A DNA stretch of 5,654 nucleotides from CAZWHE01 sp964633825. GTDB taxonomy: Bacteria; Planctomycetota; B15-G4; CAYZWU01. Position 1 is the stretch's first letter, and every line of letters begins with the position of its first letter. A program made the position numbers and the translations under genes. Of this stretch, positions 1-5,654 are shown piece after piece. The notes below the pieces were generated by a model. That model worked only from the letters and a program-made list of their open reading frames with translations, made no database searches and was not told the origin of the DNA. The stretch is taken from positions 1 to 5,654 of the forward strand of contig CAZWHE010000203.1 in assembly GCA_964633825.1 (NCBI GenBank), read 5' to 3'.

Positions 1-117
1 GGCCTCGCCTCGGGCGCCGCCCTCGCCAGGGTGGTGGGGGTGCTGATCGAGGTGCCCGTCATGCTCATGCTCGTCAAGATATGCCTCCGTACGCGCGGAC
101 GCTTTGCAGGCGCGTGA
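1..117 (+). CDS. acr3: ACR3-type arsenite efflux permease, C-terminal end (5' truncated by window)
   Basis: The first reading frame is open from base 1 to a TGA at 115-117, giving 38 residues. They read GLASGAALARVVGVLIEVP followed by VMLMLVKICLRTRGRF, which closely resembles the last transmembrane helix and tail of ACR3 permeases: a small-residue SGAALA stretch, then VVGVLxEVPVML, then a short basic tail. ACR3 proteins belong to the bile/arsenite/riboflavin transporter superfamily, sit in the inner membrane and export arsenite using the proton motive force. Only about a tenth of the usual ~350 residues is visible, so neither the start nor the conserved cysteine of the central helices can be checked. 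The rest of an ars operon would lie before the window. Another member of the same superfamily is possible but less likely. It converges on the ATPase gene with a 34-bp gap. Confidence 0.78.
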   Translation, partial: GLASGAALARVVGVLIEVPVMLMLVKICLRTRGRFAGA

Positions 118-131
118 CAGCCGCGATCCGG

Positions 132-143
132 ATTCTCGAGAAT
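132..143. repeat. 12-bp perfect palindrome between two convergent genes
   Basis: ATTCTCGAGAAT lies in the 34-bp gap between the stop codons of the permease (117) and the ATPase (152). With one mismatch and one G-U wobble the dyad extends to 128-147. It has no spacer for a loop and no T-tract on either side, so it does not look like a standard intrinsic terminator. It could still weakly fold in both convergent transcripts or be chance. Confidence 0.3.
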
Positions 144-151
144 ATGGCCCG

Positions 152-1549
152 TCAGTGGTGCGGGCGCGGCTCCCACTCGGAGAGCAATCTATTCAACTGG
201 CCGCTGAGATAGAGCGGAAGGGAAAGGAGCGAATAAGAGAGATCCAGTTGCTTGTGCCTAAACCTGACGGGGTGTTGAACGTGACCGAGCGCCGGCTTGT
301 CCATGTTGAAACGAACTCCGCGCCGCCGGCCCTTCTCGGCGAGAAACAGGTGGAGTGACTTCAGGCTGCCCGTTTTTCCGGCCTTGACTTCGATGGGAAA
401 GATCTCCTCACCCAGCGAGAAGAGATAGTCCACCTCGGCGTTGGCGTTCTTCTCTTCTCTGTGCCAGTAATAGAGCCGGCGGTCTTCAAAAGGAAGGCCC
501 AGAGCCAACATCTCCTGTCCGATATACTGTTCCGCAAGCTGTCCTTCCATGACGGTGATGAGCCCGTCGCTTTCCACGAGCTCCAGACCCGCAACGTTGG
601 AAATGAGTCCAATGTCGAGGAAAAGGGGTTTGAAGCGGGTCTCCGACGCTTCCGCTCCCAGGGGAATTCCATTGGCGGAGGAGTGGTGTATCAGATGGAC
701 GAGCCGGCTCCTTTCCAGGAGCTCCAGCGCGGTCTTCAGGTCCTTGGATTGGATCTCCCGGCTGACGCCGACATACTTGAACTTGCGGCCCACGTTCTTC
801 GGGATGTATTTCAGGATGCGGGCCATGTTGCGCTGCTGGGCCCGGGTGCCGTACTTGGCGAAATCACCCTCCAGGGTCGTGACGATCTCGCTCTGGATGC
901 GCTGGGTCTGGCGGGGCTGGTGATTTTCGGCATATCCTCTCACCGCCTCGGGCATTCCTCCGACGAAGAGGTATTTGCGGAGCAGTTTGCACAGATCTGT
1001 GTGAACCGTAACACTGAACTCCTCGCCGATGTGATAGCGATTGAGATACTCCACAAGGCGGGATTCTCCGTTGGCGAGCAGGAACTCCTCGAAAGTCATG
1101 GGATATAGATTGAGAAATTCGATCCGACCAACGGGCATGGAGTGGTGAAATTCCCTCAAATGGAAATCGAGCAGGGAACCCGCGGCGATCACGTGCAGCT
1201 CGGGAAGTCGTTCGCGGAAGTAGCGCAGGCAGGCAAGGGCTTCGGGGCAGGCCTGGATCTCGTCCAGAAAGAGAAGGGTCTCTCCCGGTACGATATCCTC
1301 ACTCAACCCGGAAAAGAGGGAGAGCTCTTCGATGATTTTCAGGGGATCTTTTATTTTGAAGAGAGAATGAAGCTGGTCCCACAGCTCGAGATCGACAGTG
1401 GCGCAGGATCGAAACCGTTTACGACCGAATCCTTCGATCAAGAAAGTCTTTCCCACCTGTCGTGTCCCCCGGACGACGAGCGGTTTGCGGTCCGGCCGTT
1501 TTTTCCACTGATCGAGGTAGTTTGTTGCGTTTCTTTCCATTGTCGTCAT
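152..1549 (-). CDS. AAA/DUF4143 family ATP-binding protein
   Basis: Complete 465-residue protein of the AAA_14 plus DUF4143 type. The Walker A loop is GTRQVGKT (residues 28-35, Lys34, Thr35). Walker B is LLFLDEIQ (92-99, Asp96-Glu97). A sensor-like GSLLDF follows at 124-129, then the family's GRIEFLNLYPMTFEEFL (141-157). The DUF4143 half begins near YLFVGGMPEAV (193-203) and ends with a restriction-nuclease-like core: AEVDYLF (Asp374) and IEVKAG (Glu387, Lys389), the spacing of a PD-(D/E)XK site. The tail LLSLPLYLSGQLNRLL fits a full-length family end. These ATPases are widespread, often multicopy and patchily distributed; their cellular role is not established, so I assign none. ATG at 1549 is preceded by only a weak AAGAAAG; ATG at 1540 (MERNATNYLDQW) is a reasonable alternative, since relatives often begin close to such a motif. 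The gene is divergent from the kinase and follows a tandem repeat. Confidence 0.93.
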   Translation of the reverse strand: MTTMERNATNYLDQWKKRPDRKPLVVRGTRQVGKTFLIEGFGRKRFRSCATVDLELWDQLHSLFKIKDPLKIIEELSLFSGLSEDIVPGETLLFLDEIQACPEALACLRYFRERLPELHVIAAGSLLDFHLREFHHSMPVGRIEFLNLYPMTFEEFLLANGESRLVEYLNRYHIGEEFSVTVHTDLCKLLRKYLFVGGMPEAVRGYAENHQPRQTQRIQSEIVTTLEGDFAKYGTRAQQRNMARILKYIPKNVGRKFKYVGVSREIQSKDLKTALELLERSRLVHLIHHSSANGIPLGAEASETRFKPLFLDIGLISNVAGLELVESDGLITVMEGQLAEQYIGQEMLALGLPFEDRRLYYWHREEKNANAEVDYLFSLGEEIFPIEVKAGKTGSLKSLHLFLAEKGRRRGVRFNMDKPALGHVQHPVRFRHKQLDLSYSLLSLPLYLSGQLNRLLSEWEPRPHH

Positions 1550-1568
1550 GGCTTTCTTGTTTTGAATA

Positions 1569-1633
1569 TAATGAAAGATAATTGGATAATATTACATAAC
1601 TAATGAAAAGACAATTGGAAAATATTACACCAC
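1569..1633 (-). repeat. Tandem pair of imperfect 32/33-bp direct repeats upstream of the ATPase gene
   Basis: Two head-to-tail copies abut with no spacer: 1569-1600 (32 bp) and 1601-1633 (33 bp). The conserved cores, 1569-1596 and 1601-1629, differ by two substitutions (1579/1612 and 1587/1620) and a one-base indel in an A-run. Read toward the ATPase the shared core is TGTAATATTNTCCAATT, then NTCTTT and CATTA. The pitch of 32-33 bp is about three helical turns, so equivalent bases face the same side of the DNA. The near copy ends about 20 bp before the ATPase start, overlapping where its promoter or leader should be. A regulator binding site is the simplest reading; a neutral tandem duplication is the alternative. 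Confidence 0.75.
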
Positions 1634-1699
1634 AAGGCTGGTAATAAGCTAACAACATTTATTTCAATGAGATATGGGTGTTTGTCCAATGTCTTATAA

Positions 1700-1717
1700 A
1701 GAGAACATCTGTGCTCT
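1700..1717. promoter_or_regulatory. Operator-like 18-bp inverted repeat (candidate)
   Basis: AGAGAACATCTGTGCTCT pairs as AGAG-n-ACA against TGT-n-CTCT around a 2-bp centre: seven of nine base pairs match. This is the length and symmetry of a dimeric helix-turn-helix regulator site. It lies 92 bp before the kinase start and overlaps a TATAAA (1695-1700). No regulator gene is in the window, so this is a structural observation only. Confidence 0.3.
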
Positions 1718-1746
1718 ATCCGGTATAACTTGACTCGCGCCGGAAT

Positions 1747-1756
1747 AACGGCCGTT
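1747..1756. repeat. 10-bp perfect palindrome AACGGCCGTT
   Basis: A perfect 10-bp palindrome 52 bp before the kinase start codon, in the expected promoter/leader zone. It is short enough to be chance in a region with patches of high GC; it is recorded because it is one of three dyads within about 110 bp on the kinase side of the gap. Confidence 0.25.
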
Positions 1757-1792
1757 GCCTCTCCTTGTGCTTTTCTTGCACCATTGATATGA

Positions 1793-1806
1793 TTCACTAT
1801 TGTGAA
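1793..1806. promoter_or_regulatory. Inverted repeat TTCAC-TATT-GTGAA abutting the kinase start
   Basis: Five-base arms (1793-1797 and 1802-1806) flank a 4-base centre, ending 2 bp before the kinase ATG at 1809. It occupies the place where a Shine-Dalgarno sequence would be, and no purine-rich ribosome binding site is present there. It could be an operator, or in RNA a small stem that affects initiation; the arms are short and chance cannot be excluded. Confidence 0.35.
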
Positions 1807-1808
1807 CA

Positions 1809-4685
1809 ATGAACTCTGAGCTTCAAAAAGAAGTTGAACGACTGTTCGCCGCCGCGATCGAACAGCCGCAGGACCGCCGCGCCGCCTTCCTCGAAGAGCG
1901 GTGCCACGGAAACGAGTCGCTCCTGGCCGAAGTCAACTCCCTGCTCGAGCACTTCGATTCGTCCAAGAATTTCCTCGAAACCCCGGCCGTCGACTGGCAG
2001 ATGGGCCCTTCCTTTGCCGATGCCCTTTTCCGCCTCGATGACCCGATCCCGGAGGAGCGCCGGATCGGGCAGTATAAAATCAAGGAGATCATCGGCTACG
2101 GCGGAATGGGAAACGTCTACCTCGCCGAGCAGGAAAACCCCCAGAGGACCGTCGCCCTCAAGGTCATCAAGTCGGGTATCACCTCTCCCGCCGCGATCCG
2201 GCGATTCAAACACGAAGCCCAGGTGCTGGGTAAACTCCAGCACCCCGGCATCGCCCAGGTTTTCGAGGCCGGCCTCTTCGAGAGCAAAACGGGGCTCCGG
2301 CCCTTTTTCACCATGGAGTACGTTTCGGGCCTGCCCCTGACCGTGTACGCCGAACGCCATGAGCTGAGCACGAAGGAGCGGCTGAGACTGCTGGCCAGGA
2401 TCTGCGACGCCGTGCACCACGCCCACCAGAAAGGCGTCATCCACCGCGACCTCAAGCCGGACAACATCCTCGTCGACGAGGCCGGGTTTCCCAAGATCCT
2501 CGATTTCGGCGTGGCCCGCGTGACCGATTCGGATATCAAGGCCACGACGCTCCATACCGACGTGGGCCAGCTGATCGGGACGATTCCGTACATGAGCCCC
2601 GAGCAGTGCGACTTCGATTCGAAGGGGCTGGACAGCCGTTCCGATGTCTATTCCCTCGGCGTCCTCGCTTACGAGCTTCTCACCGGGCTGCTTCCCCACG
2701 ATCTGCAGGACAAGCAGATTCCCGAAGCGGTGCGCATCATCCGCGAAGAGGATCCCACGCCGCTCAGCTCGGTCAACAAGATCTTCCGGGGCGATCTCGA
2801 TACGATCGTGTCCAAGGCCCTGGAAAAGGACAAGGACCGGCGCTATCTCTCCGCCCGGGACCTCGCCCTCGATATCGAGCGCTATTTGAACGACCAGCCC
2901 ATCGTGGCCCGTCCCGCCAGCGCCATCTACCAGCTCCGCAAGTTCGCCAAGCGGAACAAGGCGATCGTGGGTGGAACAGTTGCCGTGTTCGTTGTTCTCA
3001 TCTTGGGTTTTGCCGGGACCGGTATCGGCATGGTCAAGGCCCGCCGGGAGGCCGAGAACGCCCAGGTGACCGTCGACTACCTGAAGAAGATCCTCTCTTC
3101 GCCCGATCCCCGGAAAAAGGGACACGACGTCAAGATGGTCGACGTGCTCGACTGGGCCGTCGAGGGCTTCGACACGGAGTTCACCGGCCGGCCCGAGATC
3201 AAGGCCAGGATCTTCGACACCTTTGGGATGACCTATCATGCCCTCGGCCGGTTCAACAAGGCGGAGCCTTACATGAGGGAGGCCTTCGCGCTTTTCGAGG
3301 AGCTGTACGGGGAGGACCACGCCGAAACCCTGGAGGTGATGGACCACCTTTTAACCCTGGTTTCCGACCAGAGAAGCATCAAGGATGCCGAGCGGCTGGC
3401 GCGCGGCCTGCTCGATCGCTGCCGGCGGAACCTGGGCGAAAACCATCCCAACACGCTCAAGGCCCAGAACGACCTGGGCTGGATTCTGGGGGAAGCCTTC
3501 AAGTTCGACGAGGCCCGGGCGCTCCTGGAAACGACGTGGAAAGCGTGCTCGGCCCGGTTCGGCGAGGACCACCCCGACACGCTGGAAGTGCTCAACAACC
3601 TGGCCTGGGTGCTGGCGGGGCGGAAAGATTTCGAGAAAGCGGAAGAAACATTCCGCATCGTTTGGGCCAAGCGGAAGGACGTGCTGGGGGAGAATGATCC
3701 ACAGACGCTGGAAACGATGAACAGCCTCGCCTTCACTCTGAAGAACGCGAAAAAGCTGGAGGAAGCCGAGTTGCTTTTCAAGGATGTGGCCGAGCGCCGC
3801 CTCGAGATGCTCGGCAGGGAGCACCCCGATACGATCTTTTCCAATATCGGACTGGCCTGGGTTTACCAGGATCTCGAGCGCTTCGACGAGGCGGAAAAGT
3901 GCCTGGTCGATAACGTCAAGATTCTGTACAGGTCCACCGACGAAGCCCTTTTGTATTCCAAATTGGCCATCACCATTCTCATCACGGCGCTCACGGAGCA
4001 GGAAAAGCTGGTCGCTGCCGAACCCTGGGCCCGTCTCTACCACGAGAGGCAGCACAGGGTTTACGGGATCGATCACATCAACACGCGGAAATCTCTGAAC
4101 AGGCTCATCGGTGTTTTGAAAATGCAGGGCGGCAGGAAAGAGCAGATCCATGAGCTTGTTGAAGATTTTTTTGTTCAGCTGAAGGAGATCCCGGACCGGC
4201 CCGATATTCCCATGCTCAGGCTGATGTATCACCGCGCCCAGATGTTGAGGGACATAGGCCGGTTCGACGAGGCTGAAAAATTCTATCGAATCGTTTACGA
4301 AAAGCGCGGCAGGTTTCCCGACGTCGTTATGTTCGACAAGGCTTTGGTGGGCTACAACCTGGCCATCATGCTGGCCGACAGGGGCCGGTTCGCCGATGCG
4401 GAAGTGCTGTTCAGGACGCTGGACGAAACCCTCGATGAAACGGTGGAGCCCGATAGCCCTGAAATGGCCGATTACCTTCTCAAATACGGAAAATGCCTGA
4501 CCGGCCTTAATCGCTTCGCCGAGGCCGAAACCCGGCTGAAGTCGAGCTTGGAGATATCCCGGTCCCTCTTCGAGGATGATGCACTGCAGATCAAGAATAC
4601 CCTGAAAGCGCTGGCCGAGCTCTATGAAGCCTGGGGCGATGAAGGGAAAGCGGCCGAATACCGCGGCCGGCTCGATGAGGAATGA
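1809..4685 (+). CDS. Membrane-anchored Ser/Thr protein kinase with C-terminal TPR domain
   Basis: Complete 958-residue Hanks-type kinase. A helical leader (about 1-80, LQKEVERLFAAAIEQP, SLLEHF, NFLETPAVD) matches the conserved N-terminus of TPR kinases in Planctomycetota and Acidobacteriota. The kinase domain (~90-365) has the glycine loop GYGGMGNVYLAE (96-107), Lys118 in VALKVI, Glu136, HRDLKPDN (212-219, Asp214), DFG (232-234), SPE (263-265) and DVYSLG (279-284). All catalytic residues are present and it is an RD kinase. After a basic stretch (LRKFAKRNK) comes one transmembrane helix (~385-408). The remaining ~550 residues are TPR-like, predicted to lie outside the cytoplasmic membrane and perhaps to act as sensor or docking surface. 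ATG 1809 is the only sensible start: an in-frame TGA lies at 1803-1805. No Shine-Dalgarno precedes it. It is likely cotranscribed with the HEAT-like gene 48 bp downstream. Substrates are unknown. Confidence 0.95.
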   Translation: MNSELQKEVERLFAAAIEQPQDRRAAFLEERCHGNESLLAEVNSLLEHFDSSKNFLETPAVDWQMGPSFADALFRLDDPIPEERRIGQYKIKEIIGYGGMGNVYLAEQENPQRTVALKVIKSGITSPAAIRRFKHEAQVLGKLQHPGIAQVFEAGLFESKTGLRPFFTMEYVSGLPLTVYAERHELSTKERLRLLARICDAVHHAHQKGVIHRDLKPDNILVDEAGFPKILDFGVARVTDSDIKATTLHTDVGQLIGTIPYMSPEQCDFDSKGLDSRSDVYSLGVLAYELLTGLLPHDLQDKQIPEAVRIIREEDPTPLSSVNKIFRGDLDTIVSKALEKDKDRRYLSARDLALDIERYLNDQPIVARPASAIYQLRKFAKRNKAIVGGTVAVFVVLILGFAGTGIGMVKARREAENAQVTVDYLKKILSSPDPRKKGHDVKMVDVLDWAVEGFDTEFTGRPEIKARIFDTFGMTYHALGRFNKAEPYMREAFALFEELYGEDHAETLEVMDHLLTLVSDQRSIKDAERLARGLLDRCRRNLGENHPNTLKAQNDLGWILGEAFKFDEARALLETTWKACSARFGEDHPDTLEVLNNLAWVLAGRKDFEKAEETFRIVWAKRKDVLGENDPQTLETMNSLAFTLKNAKKLEEAELLFKDVAERRLEMLGREHPDTIFSNIGLAWVYQDLERFDEAEKCLVDNVKILYRSTDEALLYSKLAITILITALTEQEKLVAAEPWARLYHERQHRVYGIDHINTRKSLNRLIGVLKMQGGRKEQIHELVEDFFVQLKEIPDRPDIPMLRLMYHRAQMLRDIGRFDEAEKFYRIVYEKRGRFPDVVMFDKALVGYNLAIMLADRGRFADAEVLFRTLDETLDETVEPDSPEMADYLLKYGKCLTGLNRFAEAETRLKSSLEISRSLFEDDALQIKNTLKALAELYEAWGDEGKAAEYRGRLDEE
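3198..4088 (+). repeat. In-phase 42-residue TPR array inside the kinase (kinesin-light-chain-like)
   Basis: Residues ~464-760 of the kinase carry helical repeats whose linker motif G-x-x-[HD]-x-x-T recurs at exactly 42 residues (126 bp): GEDHAETL at 501, GENHPNTL at 543, GEDHPDTL at 585, GENDPQTL at 627 and GREHPDTI at 669. The next position (711) has lost the motif, yet GIDHINT at 753 is again in phase. Helix signatures such as RFNKAEPYMREA and RFDEAEKCL fall between. The 42-residue pitch with a G-x-x-H-P-x-T linker is that of kinesin-light-chain/TPR_12 repeats. Further TPR-like units without this linker follow at ~803-955 (GRFDEAEKFYRIV, GRFADAEVLF, NRFAEAETRL). Confidence 0.85.
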
Positions 4686-4721
4686 CCGACATGAAGACGA
4701 TGACAGGACACGGCGTGGTTC

Positions 4722-4731
4722 AGGGGTGATC
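4722..4731 (+). promoter_or_regulatory. Ribosome binding site of the HEAT-like gene
   Basis: AGGGGTGATC, 2 bp before the ATG at 4734, closely matches the anti-Shine-Dalgarno complement AGGAGGTGATC. The GGGG core at 4723-4726 is 7 nt from the start codon. It fixes the start of the downstream gene and contrasts with the kinase, which has no such site. Confidence 0.75.
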
Positions 4732-4733
4732 GA

Positions 4734-5654
4734 ATGAACAAAATACCCGTCGTTCTCGGTCTGCCGGCCGCTGTTGCCATTATTGCCGTCGCCTGGATTC
4801 TTTTTATTGGATCCGATCCGGAAATGGAAGCGAACCCCGACCGCTCCGCGCCCTCGGATGACGGGTCTCAAGACGAGGACCGGATCGGCCGTCTCGAAGA
4901 ACGGATCACCGAGATGAGCAAGGAGCTCGATTGGCTCGCCAGCGAGGTCTCGAGGCTTCAACCCCGGTCGCGGGAGCCCTTCGGCGCGAAGGCCAAGACT
5001 CAGGCCTCGGAGGTTGAGCCGCCGGAATCGAGAGTCTCTCCAAAATGGTATCTCGATCAATATGTCCAATCCTTCCAGGGGGAAGGCCGGGGGTCGGAAT
5101 ACTTCCGTCTTGCAGTGGGCGCTTTTGTCCTCGATCTGCTTCACGAAATCGGTTCGCTCGCGTTGAGCTCGAGCTCGCCGATTCATTTGCGGATGAATCT
5201 GATTTCCATACTCGGTGATTCCCGCCTGGCCGGAAACGGGTATGCCGTCAACATCCTGCTCAATGTCCTCGTGAACTCAGGCGAAGAGTCGCTTGTCGGA
5301 GCTGCTCTCAGATCTCTGAAAATGATAGGGAAAGCCGACGCCGGAAGAGGGGTGGCCAAAATCGTCTGGTTGATTCCCTTTGCGAACAAACGGCGCGACG
5401 CCTTCAAGCTCGTCGCTCGTTTAACGGGTTCGGAAGCCAACGCTTATCTCTATCAGTTTCTGACGGCGGCCCGCGATGACGCCACGCGGTCTTATCTGAT
5501 CAGTCTCGTTCAGCAGTCCGATCCGAAGACGGCTCTCGAGATCTTCCGCTTCGCGCGCGGCGGGGATCAGCCTCTGCGCTATCAGGCGGCCCGGCAGATC
5601 TCTTATTATTTTGCTGCCTTGGTTCCGCTACCAGACTCACCCTTGTTATCAGTC
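4734..5654 (+). CDS. Membrane-anchored coiled-coil protein with HEAT-like repeats (3' end beyond window)
   Basis: Frame open for 307 codons from ATG 4734 to the window end, with no stop. It begins MNKIPVVLGLPAAVAII and has one hydrophobic segment at about 5-26, a signal anchor or uncleaved signal peptide. An acidic, Ser/Pro-rich linker follows (~27-46). A predicted coiled coil spans ~47-76 with heptad Leu/Ile/Met (IGRLEERITEM, LDWLASEVSRL). After another linker an alpha-helical region runs from ~120 (YFRLAVGAFVLDLL, LVGAALRSLKMIGK, LRYQAARQIS) with spacing suggestive of HEAT/ARM repeats. I do not recognise a named family; the HEAT call is by eye. It is probably cotranslated with the kinase and may be its partner or substrate, which is inference. 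The last ~18 codons (YYFAALVPLPDSPLLSV) use TTA, CTA, CCA and TCA, unlike the rest, so the sequence end may not belong to this gene. Confidence 0.82.
   Translation, partial: MNKIPVVLGLPAAVAIIAVAWILFIGSDPEMEANPDRSAPSDDGSQDEDRIGRLEERITEMSKELDWLASEVSRLQPRSREPFGAKAKTQASEVEPPESRVSPKWYLDQYVQSFQGEGRGSEYFRLAVGAFVLDLLHEIGSLALSSSSPIHLRMNLISILGDSRLAGNGYAVNILLNVLVNSGEESLVGAALRSLKMIGKADAGRGVAKIVWLIPFANKRRDAFKLVARLTGSEANAYLYQFLTAARDDATRSYLISLVQQSDPKTALEIFRFARGGDQPLRYQAARQISYYFAALVPLPDSPLLSV

Larger units (their letters stand above)
1550..1808. other. AT-rich divergent intergenic region with repeats and dyads, no gene
   Basis: This 259-bp gap separates the ATPase start (- strand) from the kinase start (+ strand) and must hold the promoters of both. 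It is clearly more AT-rich than its flanks, above all at 1560-1630. It contains a head-to-tail repeat next to the ATPase and three short dyads nearer the kinase (separate entries). TTGACT at 1730-1735 resembles a -35 box for the kinase but has no good -10 box at the right distance; TATAAC (1724-1729) and TATAAA (1695-1700) resemble -10 boxes but lack a matching -35. I therefore call no promoter. A 69-codon TTG-start frame on the - strand crosses the region, but nothing supports it as a gene. Confidence 0.8.

Noticed and set aside
91..115. Inverted repeat ACGCGC ... GCGCGT at the permease stop codon as a terminator
   Set aside because: Six-base arms with a 13-nt loop, lying inside coding sequence and lacking a following T-run.
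461..1108. 215-codon + strand frame (and others at 104-358 and 1142-1603) opposite the ATPase
   Set aside because: The - strand frame has clear Walker motifs and DUF4143 signatures over the whole length; the + frames have none.
1569..1633. CRISPR array or phage attachment site reading of the tandem repeat
   Set aside because: There are only two abutting copies with no spacer, no cas gene, no integrase and no tRNA, so neither reading is supported.
1682..1700. TTGTCC plus TATAAA as a kinase promoter
   Set aside because: The spacer is only 7 bp, far short of the ~17 bp needed.
1600..1809. 69-codon - strand frame in the intergenic region
   Set aside because: It starts with TTG, runs through the tandem repeat, has no ribosome binding site and no recognisable content.
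1797..3347. 516-codon open frame on the - strand opposite the kinase
   Set aside because: It lies wholly antisense to conserved kinase and TPR codons. Its translation is a compositionally biased Gly/Leu/Val/Asp/His-rich string without recognisable motifs, as expected opposite GC-rich coding DNA.
4691..4729. 12-residue frame MKTMTGHGVVQG between the kinase and HEAT-like genes
   Set aside because: No ribosome binding site of its own and no sign of conservation; its end only overlaps the ribosome binding site of the next gene. Probably chance.
3351..5186. 611-codon open frame on the - strand opposite the TPR tail and the next gene
   Set aside because: Same reason: it shadows two well-supported + strand genes, crosses their boundary, and shows no domain I recognise.

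Overview
The window looks like chromosomal DNA from a GC-rich, environmental, non-model bacterium. The best taxonomic hint is the large gene in the middle: a Ser/Thr protein kinase with a conserved ~80-residue leader, one transmembrane helix and a long tetratricopeptide (TPR) tail. This architecture is typical of Planctomycetota, Acidobacteriota and neighbouring candidate phyla. The assignment is inference from protein style; no rRNA or other marker is present.

Layout. Bases 1-117 hold the last 38 codons of an ACR3-type arsenite efflux permease on the + strand. A 34-bp convergent gap with a 12-bp palindrome separates it from a complete AAA/DUF4143 ATPase gene on the - strand (152-1549). Next comes an AT-rich divergent intergenic region (1550-1808). 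It contains a tandem pair of 32/33-bp imperfect repeats directly upstream of the ATPase, followed by three short dyads on the side facing the next gene. From 1809 to 4685 is the intact 958-residue TPR kinase on the + strand. After 48 bp, with a good ribosome binding site, a second + strand gene (4734 to the window end, 307 codons visible, no stop) encodes a membrane-anchored coiled-coil protein with a HEAT-like helical region. The last ~54 bases fall abruptly in GC and change codon use, so the end of that frame is less trustworthy.

How the parts may work together. The kinase and the HEAT-like protein are probably one transcription unit and may form an envelope signalling pair: a cytoplasmic kinase domain with an extracytoplasmic TPR domain, next to a protein with an N-terminal membrane anchor, coiled coil and helical repeats. 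The function of the pair is not known from sequence. The ATPase is transcribed away from the kinase and looks like an independent accessory gene, and the permease end is the edge of an arsenic-resistance locus. I see no tRNA, rRNA, CRISPR array, transposase or integrase. The window is mostly ordinary accessory chromosome; the items most worth follow-up are the tandem repeat before the ATPase, the kinase/HEAT gene pair, and the odd terminal bases.
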